A program made the position numbers and the translations under genes. A stretch of DNA of 64,000 nt from Branchiostoma floridae (taxonomy: Eukaryota > Chordata > Leptocardii > Amphioxiformes > Branchiostomatidae). The notes beneath the pieces were generated by a model that saw only the letters and a list, made by a program, of their open reading frames with translations, was not told where the DNA came from and made no database searches. Location: contig NC_049992.1 of the NCBI RefSeq assembly GCF_000003815.2, forward strand, positions 12,158,826-12,222,825, written 5' to 3'. Below, piece after piece: positions 29,101 to 36,700 of this stretch. Every line of letters starts with the position of its first letter. Positions within the stretch are counted from its first letter, which is position 1.

Positions 29101-32100
29101 GCATATCTATGGGAATCGGACATTGAACGGCCCTGTCTTGAGTACCGTCATCTATCCTCCACCAAAAGAGGCACTGCTCAATCCTGTTACCATCAAGATA
29201 CACCACACAAAAGTGAGGCTTTTTGGCATACAGTGTATATGATCATGTTGATTTACATAGAGGCACTTATTTTTCCTTTGCATTTATGCAGAATTTTCTA
29301 CATATTAATTTGAGCCTCCTTGCAAACTGGTCATCTCAGAAAGATTACATTTTTTGTCAGTTTTTTACCTCCTTCTTTGTTGTATTCAGAGCTTGATTAC
29401 ATTTGCACTCATGTCATAATTTTTTAAGATTTATTTTTCTCCACTTGTTGTAGATGGCGAAGAACCCGCTATGTGTGTACTTGGACTATGAAGACCAAAA
29501 TCGGTATGTACAATATTCCATGTAGTTGAACATCATTTCCCCTTGTGTGCTATTAAAGCTATCGTTTGAGGCAGTGACAACAGTCCCATTTTGAGGTTAT
29601 TGAAGCTGTTATGGACAGGTGTACTTTCTCTGTGGTTATGAAGAAATCATGGCCAACCAATTTTCAAAGTCTGCACAAGTTACTATTCACATCAGAGGCA
29701 TATTTCACAAAAGCTACCTACTACATTTATAGGAATCATGAAATGTTTTGTTTCTATTCAAGATGCATACTCAATGCATGTGTCATTATTACACAGTTTA
29801 TTCAACCCATCTGGGTGTGAGGTGAGGGAGAGGAAGAAGTCCTACACCATCTGCCAGTGTTTCCACCTCACAGCGTTTGCTGTCTTAACAGAACTGGTCA
29901 CACCAGTAAGGGCTTTCCTGCATTTACAACACTCACGTAGTCCAAGATATTATTTTGCAGTCTTCTCGTTTTCTTGTGATCGTCAATGTTAGTTTTACAA
30001 CATTTTTACATATTTAATCGCCGATATTTTTTTCTTACAGGAACCAAAAGTCATGTTACCGACTACTAACCTTCCATGGATTGGCCAGGTTGTTGCCATG
30101 GCAACACTGAGCATTACACTGCTGATCTTCCTATGGCTCAGGTATATTGTTGCCTACACAGTTCCTGACAGTTTGACAGTTGTCTTTACTTCATTTTAAA
30201 ATGTAACAGGGCAAAATCAAACAATAGCTAGGAGCGAAACCTAACATGGAGAAATCTTTTGTTAATAATATTTTTTTTCAATTTCAGAACTCACCTGGAT
30301 ACATCTGGTTACCTATTCCTACTCCTCACAGTCTGTCTGTTGGCCATTGAGGTCACCATCTTTGTAGGGATGGAAAAAACAGACAAATGGGTAAGTCAAA
30401 CTGTTTTGGAATGATGCTTACAAAAAATTATAACAATGGTATCATTGCATGCATGCAACAAAGCATAGTGTTGTTCAATAGGGTTTTACATTCAATCTGC
30501 ATTAACATCAATTTGACATTGATTAGATTAAATTACATGTAATTGATGGAATAGACAAGATAGGGCCATGATGGGTAAAATATGGCTTAAAAAATTAAAT
30601 GTCATGTAAGAAGTTAGTCATAATATGAAAAACCTTGATATTAAATGATACTAAAACATATCGAAAGTTTAAAAAAAGGTTTGTCAGGAGAGTAGTCTGA
30701 ATTGAGTTACAGCACAGTATGCTGCCTCGCAAATTGAACTCAAAGTTGCTGGCTATGGGACTTTTCCAACTATGACACGAGTGCAGGCATCAGCCCTCCC
30801 CAAATGGTCGAGGGCCTCTTGTGCCATCTTTGCACACTGCCAAGCCTTTCTCTGGTGTCCCACCTGTGCCATTAGGCCAGGGCCCTGCTAGAGCCTTAAT
30901 CAGCCTTGTCTCAGACCTTCCCAGGGGCAAGGAGGTAAATAAGTACCTGTAGGTAACCCCTAAAGCGAGCATTCCCGGCAAACCATGTCCGTTAGATGAC
31001 ATCTTTTCTCATATATATAGCACACTTTTTGTGTCAGTTTTGTTTGTGGTTTCTGTTATGTCATTAAAGAAAATTTTGAAATAAGTCATGAGAAACTGAT
31101 CTTTTTGCTTTCATTATTGGTGTTTCCTTTGTTAATATTTTAACCATGGCCAGAACTAGTTTACGTTTCTTAAGTAATGAGAAAAATGCAAAATTACTGG
31201 TATTGTTAGCTCTGCATAGCTAATGAGGTAGCAAAGCATGCTGGGAATGGTTTCAGATTGCACCTTGAATTAAAGGTGGCACTCATCAATAATACTTAAC
31301 CCTCCCAGAATGACTCTTGCCATGTCTGTGCATTGATACAGGCCTTAGAAGATTAAGCGAACTTCAGGTATACAGTAGTGATAGAATGTAAACTGACACC
31401 ATTCCTCCACAGTATGGCCGGTACATCTGCCTGGCTGTGTCTGGCCTCCTGCACTTCCTCCTGCTGGCTGTGTTCATGTGGATGTTGGCGAGGGTGCTGC
31501 AGCTCTACCGAGACGCTAGTCTGGCCGAGGGCCCGGCACCCTGGGAGAAGTACTGCATTCTGGGTATCCTCCTGCCACTTGCTGCTGCTGCTGCACCTGT
31601 CATCTTAAATTATGATGATTACAAGGACATGTCCATGTGAGTAACCTTAAACCACTGAAAACGACTTACATGGTTCTCAAGCAACAACGACCAGCAGCCA
31701 AACATACTTACATTGCTTTGACTTAATAGATTTACAGTAGTGTTTTAATGCTCCATTTTTATGATGTATTGGTAATATCACTGTGACAATGTATGCCTCT
31801 CTTCACTGTTAATTGTTAGAGTTTTTTCTTTGAATAGCTGCTGGCTGCCAAAGACTCACTATATGGAGTATGCCTTTATCGCACCCGCAAGTTTTATCCT
31901 GATGGTAAGTTTGAAAGTATGAACCAGTTGTCAGTATTTACTTTCATCCTAAACTTTAAGTAAAACATATTTCTATGCAATGTCAATGGCAGCTCTGATA
32001 AGATGATTTAATCATTAAGGATGTCAAGGTGTGGACAAGTGGTTCAAAAATCTTTTTCACTTTGATGCCTACAATTTTCGTCACAGTTGTGAAGAAGATT

Positions 32101-33118
32101 TGCGATCTATGTTTAAACAATATTCCTATGATTATTGTAATACTGTATATTCAATTTGTTTTTGTGAATATCTCACACCTTTACTCAGGTGTCTGCAATC
32201 ATCCTGTGTGTAGTCATCCGACAGAGCAACCTGACCGTATCCAGGGCCAAAACCACAATCCCTGGTTTTGACATCACTGAGTATGTATCATATCAAACCA
32301 ATAGATGCATCTTAAAAGATTTAAAGCAGTTGGAACATTACAAACTAGACAGGATCATACAGCTGTGTTTTACCTATGTACAAGGTTAACAAACAGTGGT
32401 GTCTACAAATTTTTCGTCTTCACATTGATACAACTCTACTATAACTAGTTGTGTTGAAACGATTCATTATTTCATCCTATACAGCATGACATCTTGAAAT
32501 AGACAAACTGAAGTGGCAGCTTTAATCCAGCAAAAAGATAGCTATTATAGTTATGAACATATTTCCACAGGGATGAAATTGAGAAGACTGTGTTGCTGCT
32601 CCCCTTGGTTGCTGGCACCTGGCTAGTGTGGAGTTTTGGTTTGCACATGAACTCCATACAGATGGACTTTGCATACGGTGCTCTCAACATACTTCAGGTA
32701 CTAATCTCTAGTTGTTTGGGGGCAGTCTTTTGATGTCTAGGTTATAGTGACAGCATCTGGTTCTTACTTTATATTTGTTAACAGTCTTCAGCTGCTAGAC
32801 TAAGTTATCTATCATTTTCTCAGATTATAACCTTTCTTTTAATGTGCAATATTTTTTGTTTACAGGGATGCTACATTTTCATCTTTTGCTGCTTGAAGAG
32901 TAGGGAGGTAAGAAGTATAAGTTATTTCTTTCCAAGATTTGATTCTTGCTTTGTCATGAAGCTACATTTGCGATGTGTACATTTGGATGTGTTCTTGTCT
33001 CTTGTAGGTGAGGGTCTCCTACTACAGAAAACTGGGCATACCAGTGGAGAGGTCCACTTGGGCCACACTGCAGGCCAGTAAGCAGCAGCAGGCTAAAAAG
33101 CCAGTCTACATCCCATGA
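1..33118 (+). CDS. Giant mosaic adhesion GPCR (5'-partial gene, about 58 exons)
   Basis: This is a cell-surface receptor with a very long lectin/TSP1/FN3 ectodomain, a GAIN/GPS autoproteolysis region and seven membrane segments. I joined exons by splice sites and reading phase. Every junction from position 1 to the TGA at 33116-33118 agrees in phase, with no internal stop or new start, which argues for one gene. About 8,850 coding bases are visible, plus a few lost in the 7483-7582 gap. The signal peptide and first exons lie before the window. The TSP1-HRM-GAIN-7TM end resembles BAI (ADGRB) receptors, but F5/8C, C-type lectin, SUEL, MAM, PAN and FN3 modules are not part of vertebrate BAIs, and the short tail lacks the BAI PDZ motif. 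I therefore give no symbol. Ligand and signalling are unknown. Details follow block by block. Confidence 0.85.
642..982. repeat. Two sets of direct repeats beside the gap
   Basis: A roughly 55-bp sequence beginning TGTCATACATRATATCATCC occurs near 646-704 and again near 749-803 with only a few differences. A separate 43-bp sequence beginning GACTATGTAATACTTGTAGG is present exactly at 822-864 and 940-982, the second copy touching the N run. Both lie in receptor intron 1. They may be real local duplications or an allelic or assembly artefact. Confidence 0.8.
983..1235. other. Assembly gap (N run) in receptor intron 1
   Basis: This is 253 unresolved bases. The left edge ends in an exact second copy of a 43-bp sequence also found at 822-864, so the gap probably hides a local repeat. 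It lies wholly within an intron of the receptor gene. Confidence 0.95.
1236..1672 (+). repeat. Probable SINE-like dispersed repeat
   Basis: The segment from the gap edge contains AAAGAACCCACCACACTTAT and a GGTCCCGTGTTTGAGGAG stretch of the kind seen in invertebrate tRNA-related SINEs. It then has two tandem half-units, each starting TGAGGTCACCTGAGT (about 1471 and 1531), and an AT-rich tail built on AATAAC (about 1650-1672). The left end is lost in the gap. The assignment rests on recognition of these motifs and the dimeric structure, not on a database search. Confidence 0.45.
2581..3281 (+). CDS. Receptor exons: C-type lectin domain 1
   Basis: Exons 2581-2749 and 3034-3281 encode a full C-type lectin fold. 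It opens with [13 protein letters not shown], has the WIGL core motif at the start of the second exon, and ends with CVLYL...LWVDQHC...YICEVP. The long-loop motif usually written EPN or QPD reads EPS here, and the WND motif reads WVD. Calcium-dependent sugar binding may therefore be weakened or altered; that is an inference from family knowledge. The exon ends in phase 1 at 3281, a few bases before an inverted-repeat transposon in the following intron. Confidence 0.88.
3307..3486. mobile_element. Foldback MITE with 75-bp arms flanked by TATA
   Basis: Two arms of about 75 bp (3307-3381 and 3412-3486) are inverted copies with about four mismatches. The ends read CCCCCCTCACATTAGGCGCG on each strand. 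TATA flanks both sides (3303-3306 and 3487-3490). Because TATA is self-complementary, it cannot be decided whether the target duplication is TA or TATA. There is no coding capacity, so this is a non-autonomous DNA transposon in a receptor intron, 25 bp after an exon. Confidence 0.9.
3833..4036 (+). CDS. Receptor exon: unnamed module between the two lectin domains
   Basis: A single phase 1-1 exon of 68 codons follows the first C-type lectin domain. It begins [15 protein letters not shown] and carries the pattern [17 protein letters not shown]...[13 protein letters not shown]. The arrangement V-Y-K, Y-I-Y, W-x-I-G recalls a short module I associate with multidomain extracellular proteins of lancelets and other marine invertebrates, but I cannot assign a Pfam name. 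The symmetrical phase means it could have been inserted as a unit. Function unknown. Confidence 0.7.
4096..4175. repeat. 80-nt hairpin-forming inverted repeat
   Basis: ATCTGATTTCTACC (4096-4109) pairs with GGTAGAAATCGGAT (4162-4175), and pairing continues inwards to TGCCC/GGGCA around an A-rich loop. This gives a stem of about 36 bp with a few mismatches and one bulge. It lies in a receptor intron, 60 bp after an exon. It may be a tiny MITE or a pre-miRNA-like hairpin. Confidence 0.75.
4816..6117 (+). CDS. Receptor exons: C-type lectin domain 2
   Basis: Exons 4816-5083 and 5996-6117 encode a second C-type lectin fold. It starts [14 protein letters not shown], has [20 protein letters not shown] as its core, and ends ENYCAAMMY...[18 protein letters not shown]. 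No EPN/QPD or WND motif is visible, so calcium-dependent sugar binding is unlikely and the domain is probably structural or protein-binding. The intron between the halves (5084-5995) contains no feature I recognise. Confidence 0.85.
6583..6693 (+). CDS. Receptor exon: short linker exon
   Basis: A 111-base phase 1-1 exon with a clean acceptor (GTGCAG) and donor (GTATGG) encodes [19 protein letters not shown] and a further 18 residues ending VDCL. It matches no domain I recognise and probably acts as a linker between the second lectin and the second F5/8C domain. Phase agreement and splice sites support it, but conservation evidence is lacking. Confidence 0.6.
7365..8494 (+). CDS. Receptor exons: F5/8 type C (discoidin) domain 2, interrupted by gap
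   Basis: The first exon starts at 7365 and runs into the N gap at 7483; it reads [20 protein letters not shown] and on to SQLNSPSG. The other exons are 7945-8097 ([20 protein letters not shown]) and 8344-8494 ([20 protein letters not shown]). The three-exon layout copies that of the first F5/8C domain. By comparison with that copy, roughly 40-45 coding bases and a donor site are hidden in the gap. Confidence 0.85.
7483..7582. other. Assembly gap (100 N) inside a coding exon
   Basis: Exactly 100 N, a conventional gap size of unknown true length. It removes the 3' end of a receptor exon and the following splice donor. Confidence 0.95.
8854..9141 (+). CDS. Receptor exon: SUEL-type (galactose/rhamnose-binding) lectin domain
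   Basis: One 96-codon phase 1-1 exon holds a complete SUEL lectin domain, the type found in latrophilins and sea-urchin egg lectin. It has the opening [19 protein letters not shown] and the closing [16 protein letters not shown], with the expected cysteines between. The family binds L-rhamnose or D-galactose, or, in latrophilins, protein partners. Its presence together with two C-type lectins gives the receptor three lectin-fold modules. Confidence 0.9.
9615..11051 (+). CDS. Receptor exons: two TSP1 repeats (N-terminal pair)
   Basis: Two phase 1-1 exons of 147 bases each (9615-9761 and 10905-11051) encode thrombospondin type 1 repeats. The first has [16 protein letters not shown] and the second [16 protein letters not shown], each with six cysteines. 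The W-x-x-W motifs are typical C-mannosylation sites. Together with the later group of six, the receptor has eight TSP1 repeats. The intron between them contains nested inverted-repeat elements. Confidence 0.88.
9867..10373. mobile_element. Inverted-repeat element split by a second MITE
   Basis: An outer inverted repeat has ends AATAGTAATTACTC (from 9869) and GAGTAATTACTATT (to 10370). Its arms continue through TGGATATGATTTTGG and GTCAGACATTT and meet near 9960. The right arm is interrupted at about 10029-10341 by a separate element that is absent from the left arm, so insertion order is clear: outer element first. No coding sequence is present. Confidence 0.8.
10029..10341. mobile_element. 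hAT-like MITE nested in an older element
   Basis: The 12-bp ends AGGGCTCAAAAT and ATTTTGAGCCCT are exact inverted copies. Subterminal GGGTGCACC / GTGCACCC motifs recur on both sides. AGTT occurs on both sides of the insertion point, consistent with a short or decayed target duplication; a clean 8-bp hAT duplication is not seen. A relative with similar ends lies at 34449-34790. Confidence 0.7.
11455..12913 (+). CDS. Receptor exons: MAM domain (with one GC-AG intron)
   Basis: Four exons (11455-11571, 11692-11845, 12164-12275, 12847-12913) encode a MAM domain. It starts [15 protein letters not shown], has [20 protein letters not shown] in the centre, and closes [16 protein letters not shown] domains mediate adhesion and dimerisation in receptor phosphatases, meprins and neuropilins. 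The intron after 11571 uses a GC donor (GCAAGA); no in-phase GT donor nearby preserves the domain. Confidence 0.85.
12328..12540. mobile_element. MITE with CGCTAGTTCACCTTTATCC ends
   Basis: The left end CGCTAGTTCACCTTTATCC (12328-12346) is repeated inverted at the right end (12522-12540). An inner inverted repeat, GTGGTTTCAAATTTG with CAAATTTGAAACCAC, lies around 12410-12458. There is no open frame of note, and the target duplication is not clear. It lies in a MAM intron. Confidence 0.8.
13418..13603 (+). CDS. Receptor exon: CPW-WPC-like domain
   Basis: One phase 1-1 exon of 62 codons carries six cysteines and aromatic residues in the order C, Y-x-F-P-C-P, G-W, C-A-P-P, Y-T-G-G-C, then C and W-P-C. 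This pattern matches the CPW-WPC domain, described as about 61 residues with six cysteines and six aromatic sites and known mainly from surface proteins of apicomplexan parasites. Length, cysteine count and both naming motifs agree. It sits between MAM and CUB in the receptor. The identification is from pattern recognition only; function is unknown in any lineage at molecular detail. Confidence 0.75.
13731..13929. mobile_element. MITE with ACCAGGTGC...ACCGCCAC inverted ends
   Basis: The left end ATAATTTCACCAGGTGCCAT continues TATACCGCCAC. Its inverted counterpart at 13898-13929 differs by only a few bases. Inner sequences (CCTTCTCACGATTGTCTT and its partner near 13870) also pair imperfectly. 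It is a noncoding element about 200 bp long, in the intron after the CPW-WPC-like exon. Confidence 0.75.
14216..14410. mobile_element. Tc/mariner-type MITE, ends TACTGTAAATGCA, TA target
   Basis: Exact inverted ends TACTGTAAATGCA (14216-14228) and TGCATTTACAGTA (14398-14410) surround three copies of ACCGCGAAATTAAATCC. The terminal TA dinucleotide fits a TA target duplication. The ends and the CGCGAAAT-rich body look like a MITE family widespread in marine invertebrates. Confidence 0.85.
14474..15323 (+). CDS. Receptor exons: CUB domain
   Basis: Exons 14474-14562 and 15044-15323 encode a CUB domain. It opens [14 protein letters not shown] with CAWKIIVEK after the intron, has the [20 protein letters not shown] segment that includes the calcium-site Y-D-G, and ends VFVKFQSN...[11 protein letters not shown] domains also occur near the N-terminus of vertebrate BAI receptors, here separated from the membrane-proximal part by PAN and FN3 modules. 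Confidence 0.9.
15885..17153 (+). CDS. Receptor exons: PAN/apple-like repeats
   Basis: Exon 15885-16154 (90 codons) encodes a cysteine-rich segment, [16 protein letters not shown] to [11 protein letters not shown], with [20 protein letters not shown], typical of PAN/apple-like modules. Exons 16578-16726 and 17027-17153 repeat the pattern ([35 protein letters not shown]). PAN modules bind proteins or carbohydrates. Recognition is by cysteine spacing and the E-x-x-C-x-x-x-C core, so the family call is less secure than for the neighbouring domains. Confidence 0.65.
17541..22320 (+). CDS. Receptor exons: six fibronectin type III-like repeats
   Basis: The exons are 17541-17789; 18112-18254 and 18660-18813; 19002-19132, 19435-19455 and 19523-19649; 20468-20576 and 20853-21013; 21300-21454 and 21598-21739; 21994-22320. 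Each repeat starts in phase 1 and shows the FN3 pattern P-x-x-L...I-x-W...L-x-x-G-x-x-Y. Clear examples are [20 protein letters not shown] in the fourth and [10 protein letters not shown]...[13 protein letters not shown] in the sixth. The donor after 18254 (GTTACT) is weak. The 21-base exon 19435-19455 (DVELQLK) is supported only by phase and splice sites. These modules probably act as an extended stalk. Confidence 0.75.
19676..20125. repeat. Degenerate minisatellite, about 33-bp unit
   Basis: About a dozen diverged copies of a unit resembling CTTCCATATTGTTCTGTCC followed by TTGGTGCTGAACAC fill the intron after the third FN3 repeat. One more partial block is at 20681-20735. Because the unit is near a multiple of three, an open frame of 125 codons survives (19760-20137), but it is repeat-derived and not a gene. 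Confidence 0.8.
22430..22660. repeat. Possible dispersed repeat, unclassified
   Basis: This intronic stretch is unusually GC-balanced beside its AT-rich surroundings and reads like a fragment of an interspersed element (for example GGGTGGGCAGCAGTCGACTA). I see no terminal repeats or coding frame and cannot name it. Confidence 0.25.
22897..25758 (+). CDS. Receptor exons: six TSP1 repeats (membrane-proximal group)
   Basis: Six phase 1-1 exons each hold one TSP1 repeat: 22897-23088, 23497-23667, 24122-24277, 24710-24898, 25230-25391 and 25531-25758. Typical starts are [87 protein letters not shown] and [19 protein letters not shown]. The second, fourth and sixth contain the N-P-x-P / D-P-S-P and G-G-x-x-C features of classic thrombospondin repeats. 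A TSP1 block followed by a hormone-receptor motif is the arrangement seen in BAI receptors. The donor of the last exon at 25758 was chosen by phase and is the least certain. Confidence 0.88.
23765..23911. mobile_element. MITE with AATCTC...CAGATCC inverted ends
   Basis: The left arm (AATAATCTCCAAGCAGATCC, then ACGGTGC and ATAGTATCAAA) is repeated inverted at 23864-23911 with scattered mismatches. The element is about 147 bp and noncoding, in the intron between two TSP1 exons. The target duplication is not resolved. Confidence 0.75.
26034..26560 (+). CDS. Receptor exons: hormone-receptor motif (HRM)
   Basis: Exons 26034-26117 and 26466-26560 encode the HormR/HRM module. They read [18 protein letters not shown], then VICYRG...[18 protein letters not shown]. 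The pattern W-P, G, C, R-x-C, W, C is the family signature in class B and several adhesion GPCRs. It lies directly before the GAIN domain, as in BAI, latrophilin and CELSR receptors. Confidence 0.85.
26801..29905 (+). CDS. Receptor exons: GAIN domain and GPS cleavage site
   Basis: The exons are 26801-26992, 27568-27636, 28109-28229, 28566-28712, 28827-28908, 29101-29212, 29454-29503 and 29797-29905. The last two form the [31 protein letters not shown], then HLTAFAVL. The HL/T cleavage tripeptide is intact, so autoproteolysis between L and T is expected, and TAFAVL would be the start of the tethered agonist. I placed the last acceptor at 29796 because an upstream candidate at 29761 puts a stop in frame. 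Confidence 0.88.
27025..27386. mobile_element. PIF/Harbinger-like MITE flanked by TAA
   Basis: Perfect 34-bp inverted ends begin GGCCACACCAATTTAATTTC and include CTTGGTTCACGGATT. A direct TAA flanks both sides (27022-27024 and 27387-27389), matching the 3-bp TWA target of PIF/Harbinger elements. The inside is AT-rich and noncoding. It lies in the first GAIN intron. The near-identity of the ends suggests a fairly recent insertion. Confidence 0.88.
30041..33118 (+). CDS. Receptor exons: seven-transmembrane region and C-terminal tail
   Basis: The exons are 30041-30141 (TM1), 30288-30390 (TM2), 31413-31636 (TM3-TM4), 31838-31904 and 32189-32280 (TM5), 32571-32697 (TM6), and 32866-32907 with 33008-33118 (TM7 and tail). 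TM3 ends [12 protein letters not shown], the adhesion-GPCR counterpart of F-W-M-L-x-E-x-x-x-L-Y. TM6 contains [16 protein letters not shown]. The tail is only about 40 residues and ends KKPVYIP, without a PDZ-binding motif. The stop is TGA at 33116-33118. Confidence 0.88.
30786..31003 (-). repeat. Possible GC-rich interspersed repeat
   Basis: A GC-rich island inside a 1-kb AT-rich receptor intron, open on the minus strand for 70 codons but with no protein similarity I recognise. Its abrupt composition change and defined borders suggest an interspersed repeat. No terminal repeats were found. Confidence 0.3.
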
Positions 33119-33520
33119 AGATGCTGTCATCATGCATCCTATTTATTTGTCGATGTTTACCCATATTATGCATGCTTGTGTTAGAGACAGAAATGTCCAA
33201 GGACTGGAAGAGGGACTAAAAGGAATTTGTATTGGATAAAGTACTGTAGTTCACTTTGTCTTTTCGGTACCAAACTTTCACAGTCTGAGAAAATTTAACT
33301 TGTTCTCGGAACTAAATGTTCACGGTGAATGAATTATTTATCATTGTCAACTATAGTTTGTTCTCAGTAATGATATGTTCACGTTACAGTCGTCACCGTG
33401 AAAACCATGAACATAAAAGTATATTGAAAAAAATCAGGAATTACAGTAACTCTCACTGCATTTATTGTTGTGCACACATCCTTAATTTGTATTATACACA
33501 ATAAATCCACTTGTCTTGAA
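33119..33520 (+). terminator. Receptor 3' UTR and poly(A) signal
   Basis: AATAAA lies at 33500-33505, 382 bases after the receptor stop. A minus-strand AATAAA for the convergent NDUFB5 gene lies at 33466-33461, so the two 3' UTRs are predicted to overlap by several tens of bases. Confidence 0.7.
33461..33466 (-). terminator. Candidate NDUFB5 poly(A) signal
   Basis: AATAAA on the minus strand, 240 bases after the NDUFB5 stop codon. It lies upstream, on the other strand, of the receptor's own poly(A) signal. Confidence 0.5.
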
Positions 33521-33705
33521 CTGCAGTATCCAGTATGTGATGTATTTTTTCTTCCAAACTAGTCTCCAACAGTCTACATAACTTGAATATGTGAAATCTA
33601 GACCTGATTAAGTGACAAGCAAAGCAATTTGTACCAAAAAGAAGATACTTCAGTGCCCTATCACAGAAACAAAAGCATGGTTGTTTGACAAAGTACAGGG
33701 ACATA

Positions 33706-36700
33706 TTATTGGTCAGGGTCACTCTTGGGGGAGTAATCGATGACCTCAGTTGGGGTCATGGGGATGTAATGGTACAAGCCATCCCCTCGCTCCTTCATCA
33801 GGTAGTCCACCATCTTATGTTTTTGCCTATGAGGGAAGGGAAATCAGCATATTACTATGGTTGCTTACTTAACAGATTTAAAAAGACTTGTTATGGAATG
33901 CTACAATAAATAATGCTGCTGTGTAACTAAAAGATATAGAATTATCACTGTGATGAAGAAACATTTTAATAATTTTCTTTCTTGGACAAAATGGGTCCTA
34001 ATCTTTTGATGACCTCTATTAAAGCACAACATACAAGTACAATGTAGGTCATTGCAAGATGTCATCTGTACAACAAGTGTTGTTCTCTACTGAATCTTTC
34101 CACATGTAAATATATCTTCCAAGTTTATAAATCATTCAGTCTACTGTAACTAATATATTTATAAGTAGCTCATATATCATATGAGTTGCATCCCACCTCT
34201 GTTTTCTACTTTTCATTGGTCATATAAAGCATCACAACAAAAAGGTGCAACACAAACCTCCACTGCCTCTTCTCATTCTCAAAGTCAATCTTTGCACACA
34301 TCTTCTCATAGACCTCTTGGTAGGGCGGCATGAAGTTGCGCACGATGAACCGTGTGATGGGGTGCTGGAGTGCAGAACAATAGGCAATCAAGTCAGAGCA
34401 GTATGGCAAGCACTTAACATTCCACACTAATCCACAGGGTTGTGTGTGCGGAGCTCGAAATAATTTTTTTCTGTCTGCCTGCCGGTAACTTTTGAAATTA
34501 CCTGCACCAGAGAAATGTTACCTGCCCCCAAAGTGGACCAAACAACCTTATGAACATACTTTAACTTATACACCTGTTTACTAACATAGTTGGTAAGGGA
34601 ATACTGCCTTGAATAGAAACTAAAAAAAGTTTACATTTTGATGTACTCACAATAATAATAAACTATAAGTGATCATCATTACACAATAATACACAGTGTA
34701 TAGCCTGGTGCAGGTAGACATCAGAAATACCTGCACGCCCCAAGTTTTACCTGCATTGACCAGCATGTGCAGGTTTTATTTTGAGCGCTGGTACGTATAT
34801 ATGGTTAACATTTTGTGTTGTTGTCTGCAAGGACAATAATGTCCAAATCAGTAACACTAACAGCTACGACAATAACAACTACATGCCCCAAAAGCAGCAA
34901 CCTCAGTGACAGTCTGTCTGGGTTTATCCTGTGATACCTTCAAAACTTAACACAGTGGAACAAAAACAATACATGGACTGGATATTTCAACAAAGAGGAG
35001 TACTAATTACTATGCATTACAAATTTGTTACTGGATTACACACTGAAACTTTGAGTGAAACCTGTGTACTTACATCATGGTACTCATAGTCTTCAGGTTC
35101 GTAATCTTCAGGTATCTCTGACAGCTCTGCTGGTCCTGATGGTGATATACATGTATGCATTATTGAAGTGCAATGCTGTTAGCTTGACTGTTTTTTATCT
35201 CGCAATGGGATTCCTTGCACAGATGTCAATAAAAGCAAAACTTTGCATTACTAGCATGCACTCACATGTTGAATGACACAGTCTCCAAGATATAAATTCA
35301 TATATTCTAGATGTCAACATGTACATGTACACTGTACTCACCAATAAAGACATTGATGAATGTGATGATGATCAAAGCTGGGACACCAGTCAGAGCATAG
35401 TATTTAGCCTGCATAGGAAACAACAGTAACAACAGTCTCAACAGTTTCACAGAGTGCAAACTGCAATGCAATGCTCTACTCAGTAGTCTAGAAGTCTACC
35501 TTTAGAAGGGCCCAAATGCTAGTAGAGAGGCTTTTTATTGTAATAATCATAATTTGAATCCCTCATTGACCATATTGGTGGGTAACTGGCATCAGCAGTA
35601 GCATGTTGGTGTATTTAACATGTGTACACTGTACTTCAACATGGTGCAAGTGATGTCAAATAAAGAGCTGGTATTGTACAAGTGGGTGTAGATTATTTGA
35701 CTTCCTTCATGTAACATGAAACCCCAAAAAGTATTCGAATGTCGGACGACTCGGACCATTACCAACTCGGCCCAGTCAACTCGGCCCATCTGCCGGGACA
35801 ACTCGCACCATCCCCCCTGGACAGCTATTTAATTGATTTTTTTTTTCGAAAATGTAACCCCAACACTAGTTTTATATGTATATACTCTGAAATGAGAAAA
35901 CTGTAGGTTGGATTGATTGGGTAATTCATCGAAGTTTTCGGCATTCCAGGCGGCGCACATTAGGTCGTTGACCCCGAAATACGCAGCGTGTGTGGACACG
36001 TGGATAGGTGTGAGGCGCTTCTAATAGAGGACAGTAGTAAACTTTATCATTACTTGCTCTTCGGAATAGTTTTAGACAAATAAGATGTGGGTATTGATCA
36101 GAGTAGGAGTCATTCTTGTTGAAGATTAATTGCTAATTAAGAATTTTTTCAAGCCGACCGTGTCCACTTTGTTTTAATATCGCGGTTTTAATATCACCGG
36201 CGCCCGCGGTACATATGATACTAGATCAAAGGACCGCCACTCTGTATGACCATAACTTCTGACATTCTAGTAGTAGCAGCTGTGGACAATCTTTATAATA
36301 CTAGTACAAATGTACCAAGAAATGTCAAATTAACTTTTTTTCAAAAGATAAGTAATTTGGTCCGACTGGTACCCGACTGGTCCGAGTTGACCAGGGGGGT
36401 GGTCCGAGTTGACCAGATTTTCAATGGGCCGAGTTAGTAATGGTCCGAGTCGTCCTGATTCCAAAGTATTCTAACATGTCGATTTGGAAAAACGGTTTAA
36501 CCCTTCGAGCCCGATCAGCCACCCCTGGTGACTTGCTGTGTTGAGCCCGATCAGCCACCCCTACTGACTCCCCCACTAACTCATTTGCAAGGCTATCGGC
36601 ATTCCTCGGTATTCCCCGGGTGGAATCGGGAAACAGCCTCGTTTTCATGTGCAGGGGATTCCCCTTTGATGGGGGAGGGTTGAAGCTGTAGTTTCGGAGT

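Noticed and set aside
29761-29796. Earlier splice acceptor for the GPS exon
   Set aside because: Using it gives an in-frame stop before the cleavage site; the acceptor at 29796 restores the GPS pattern.
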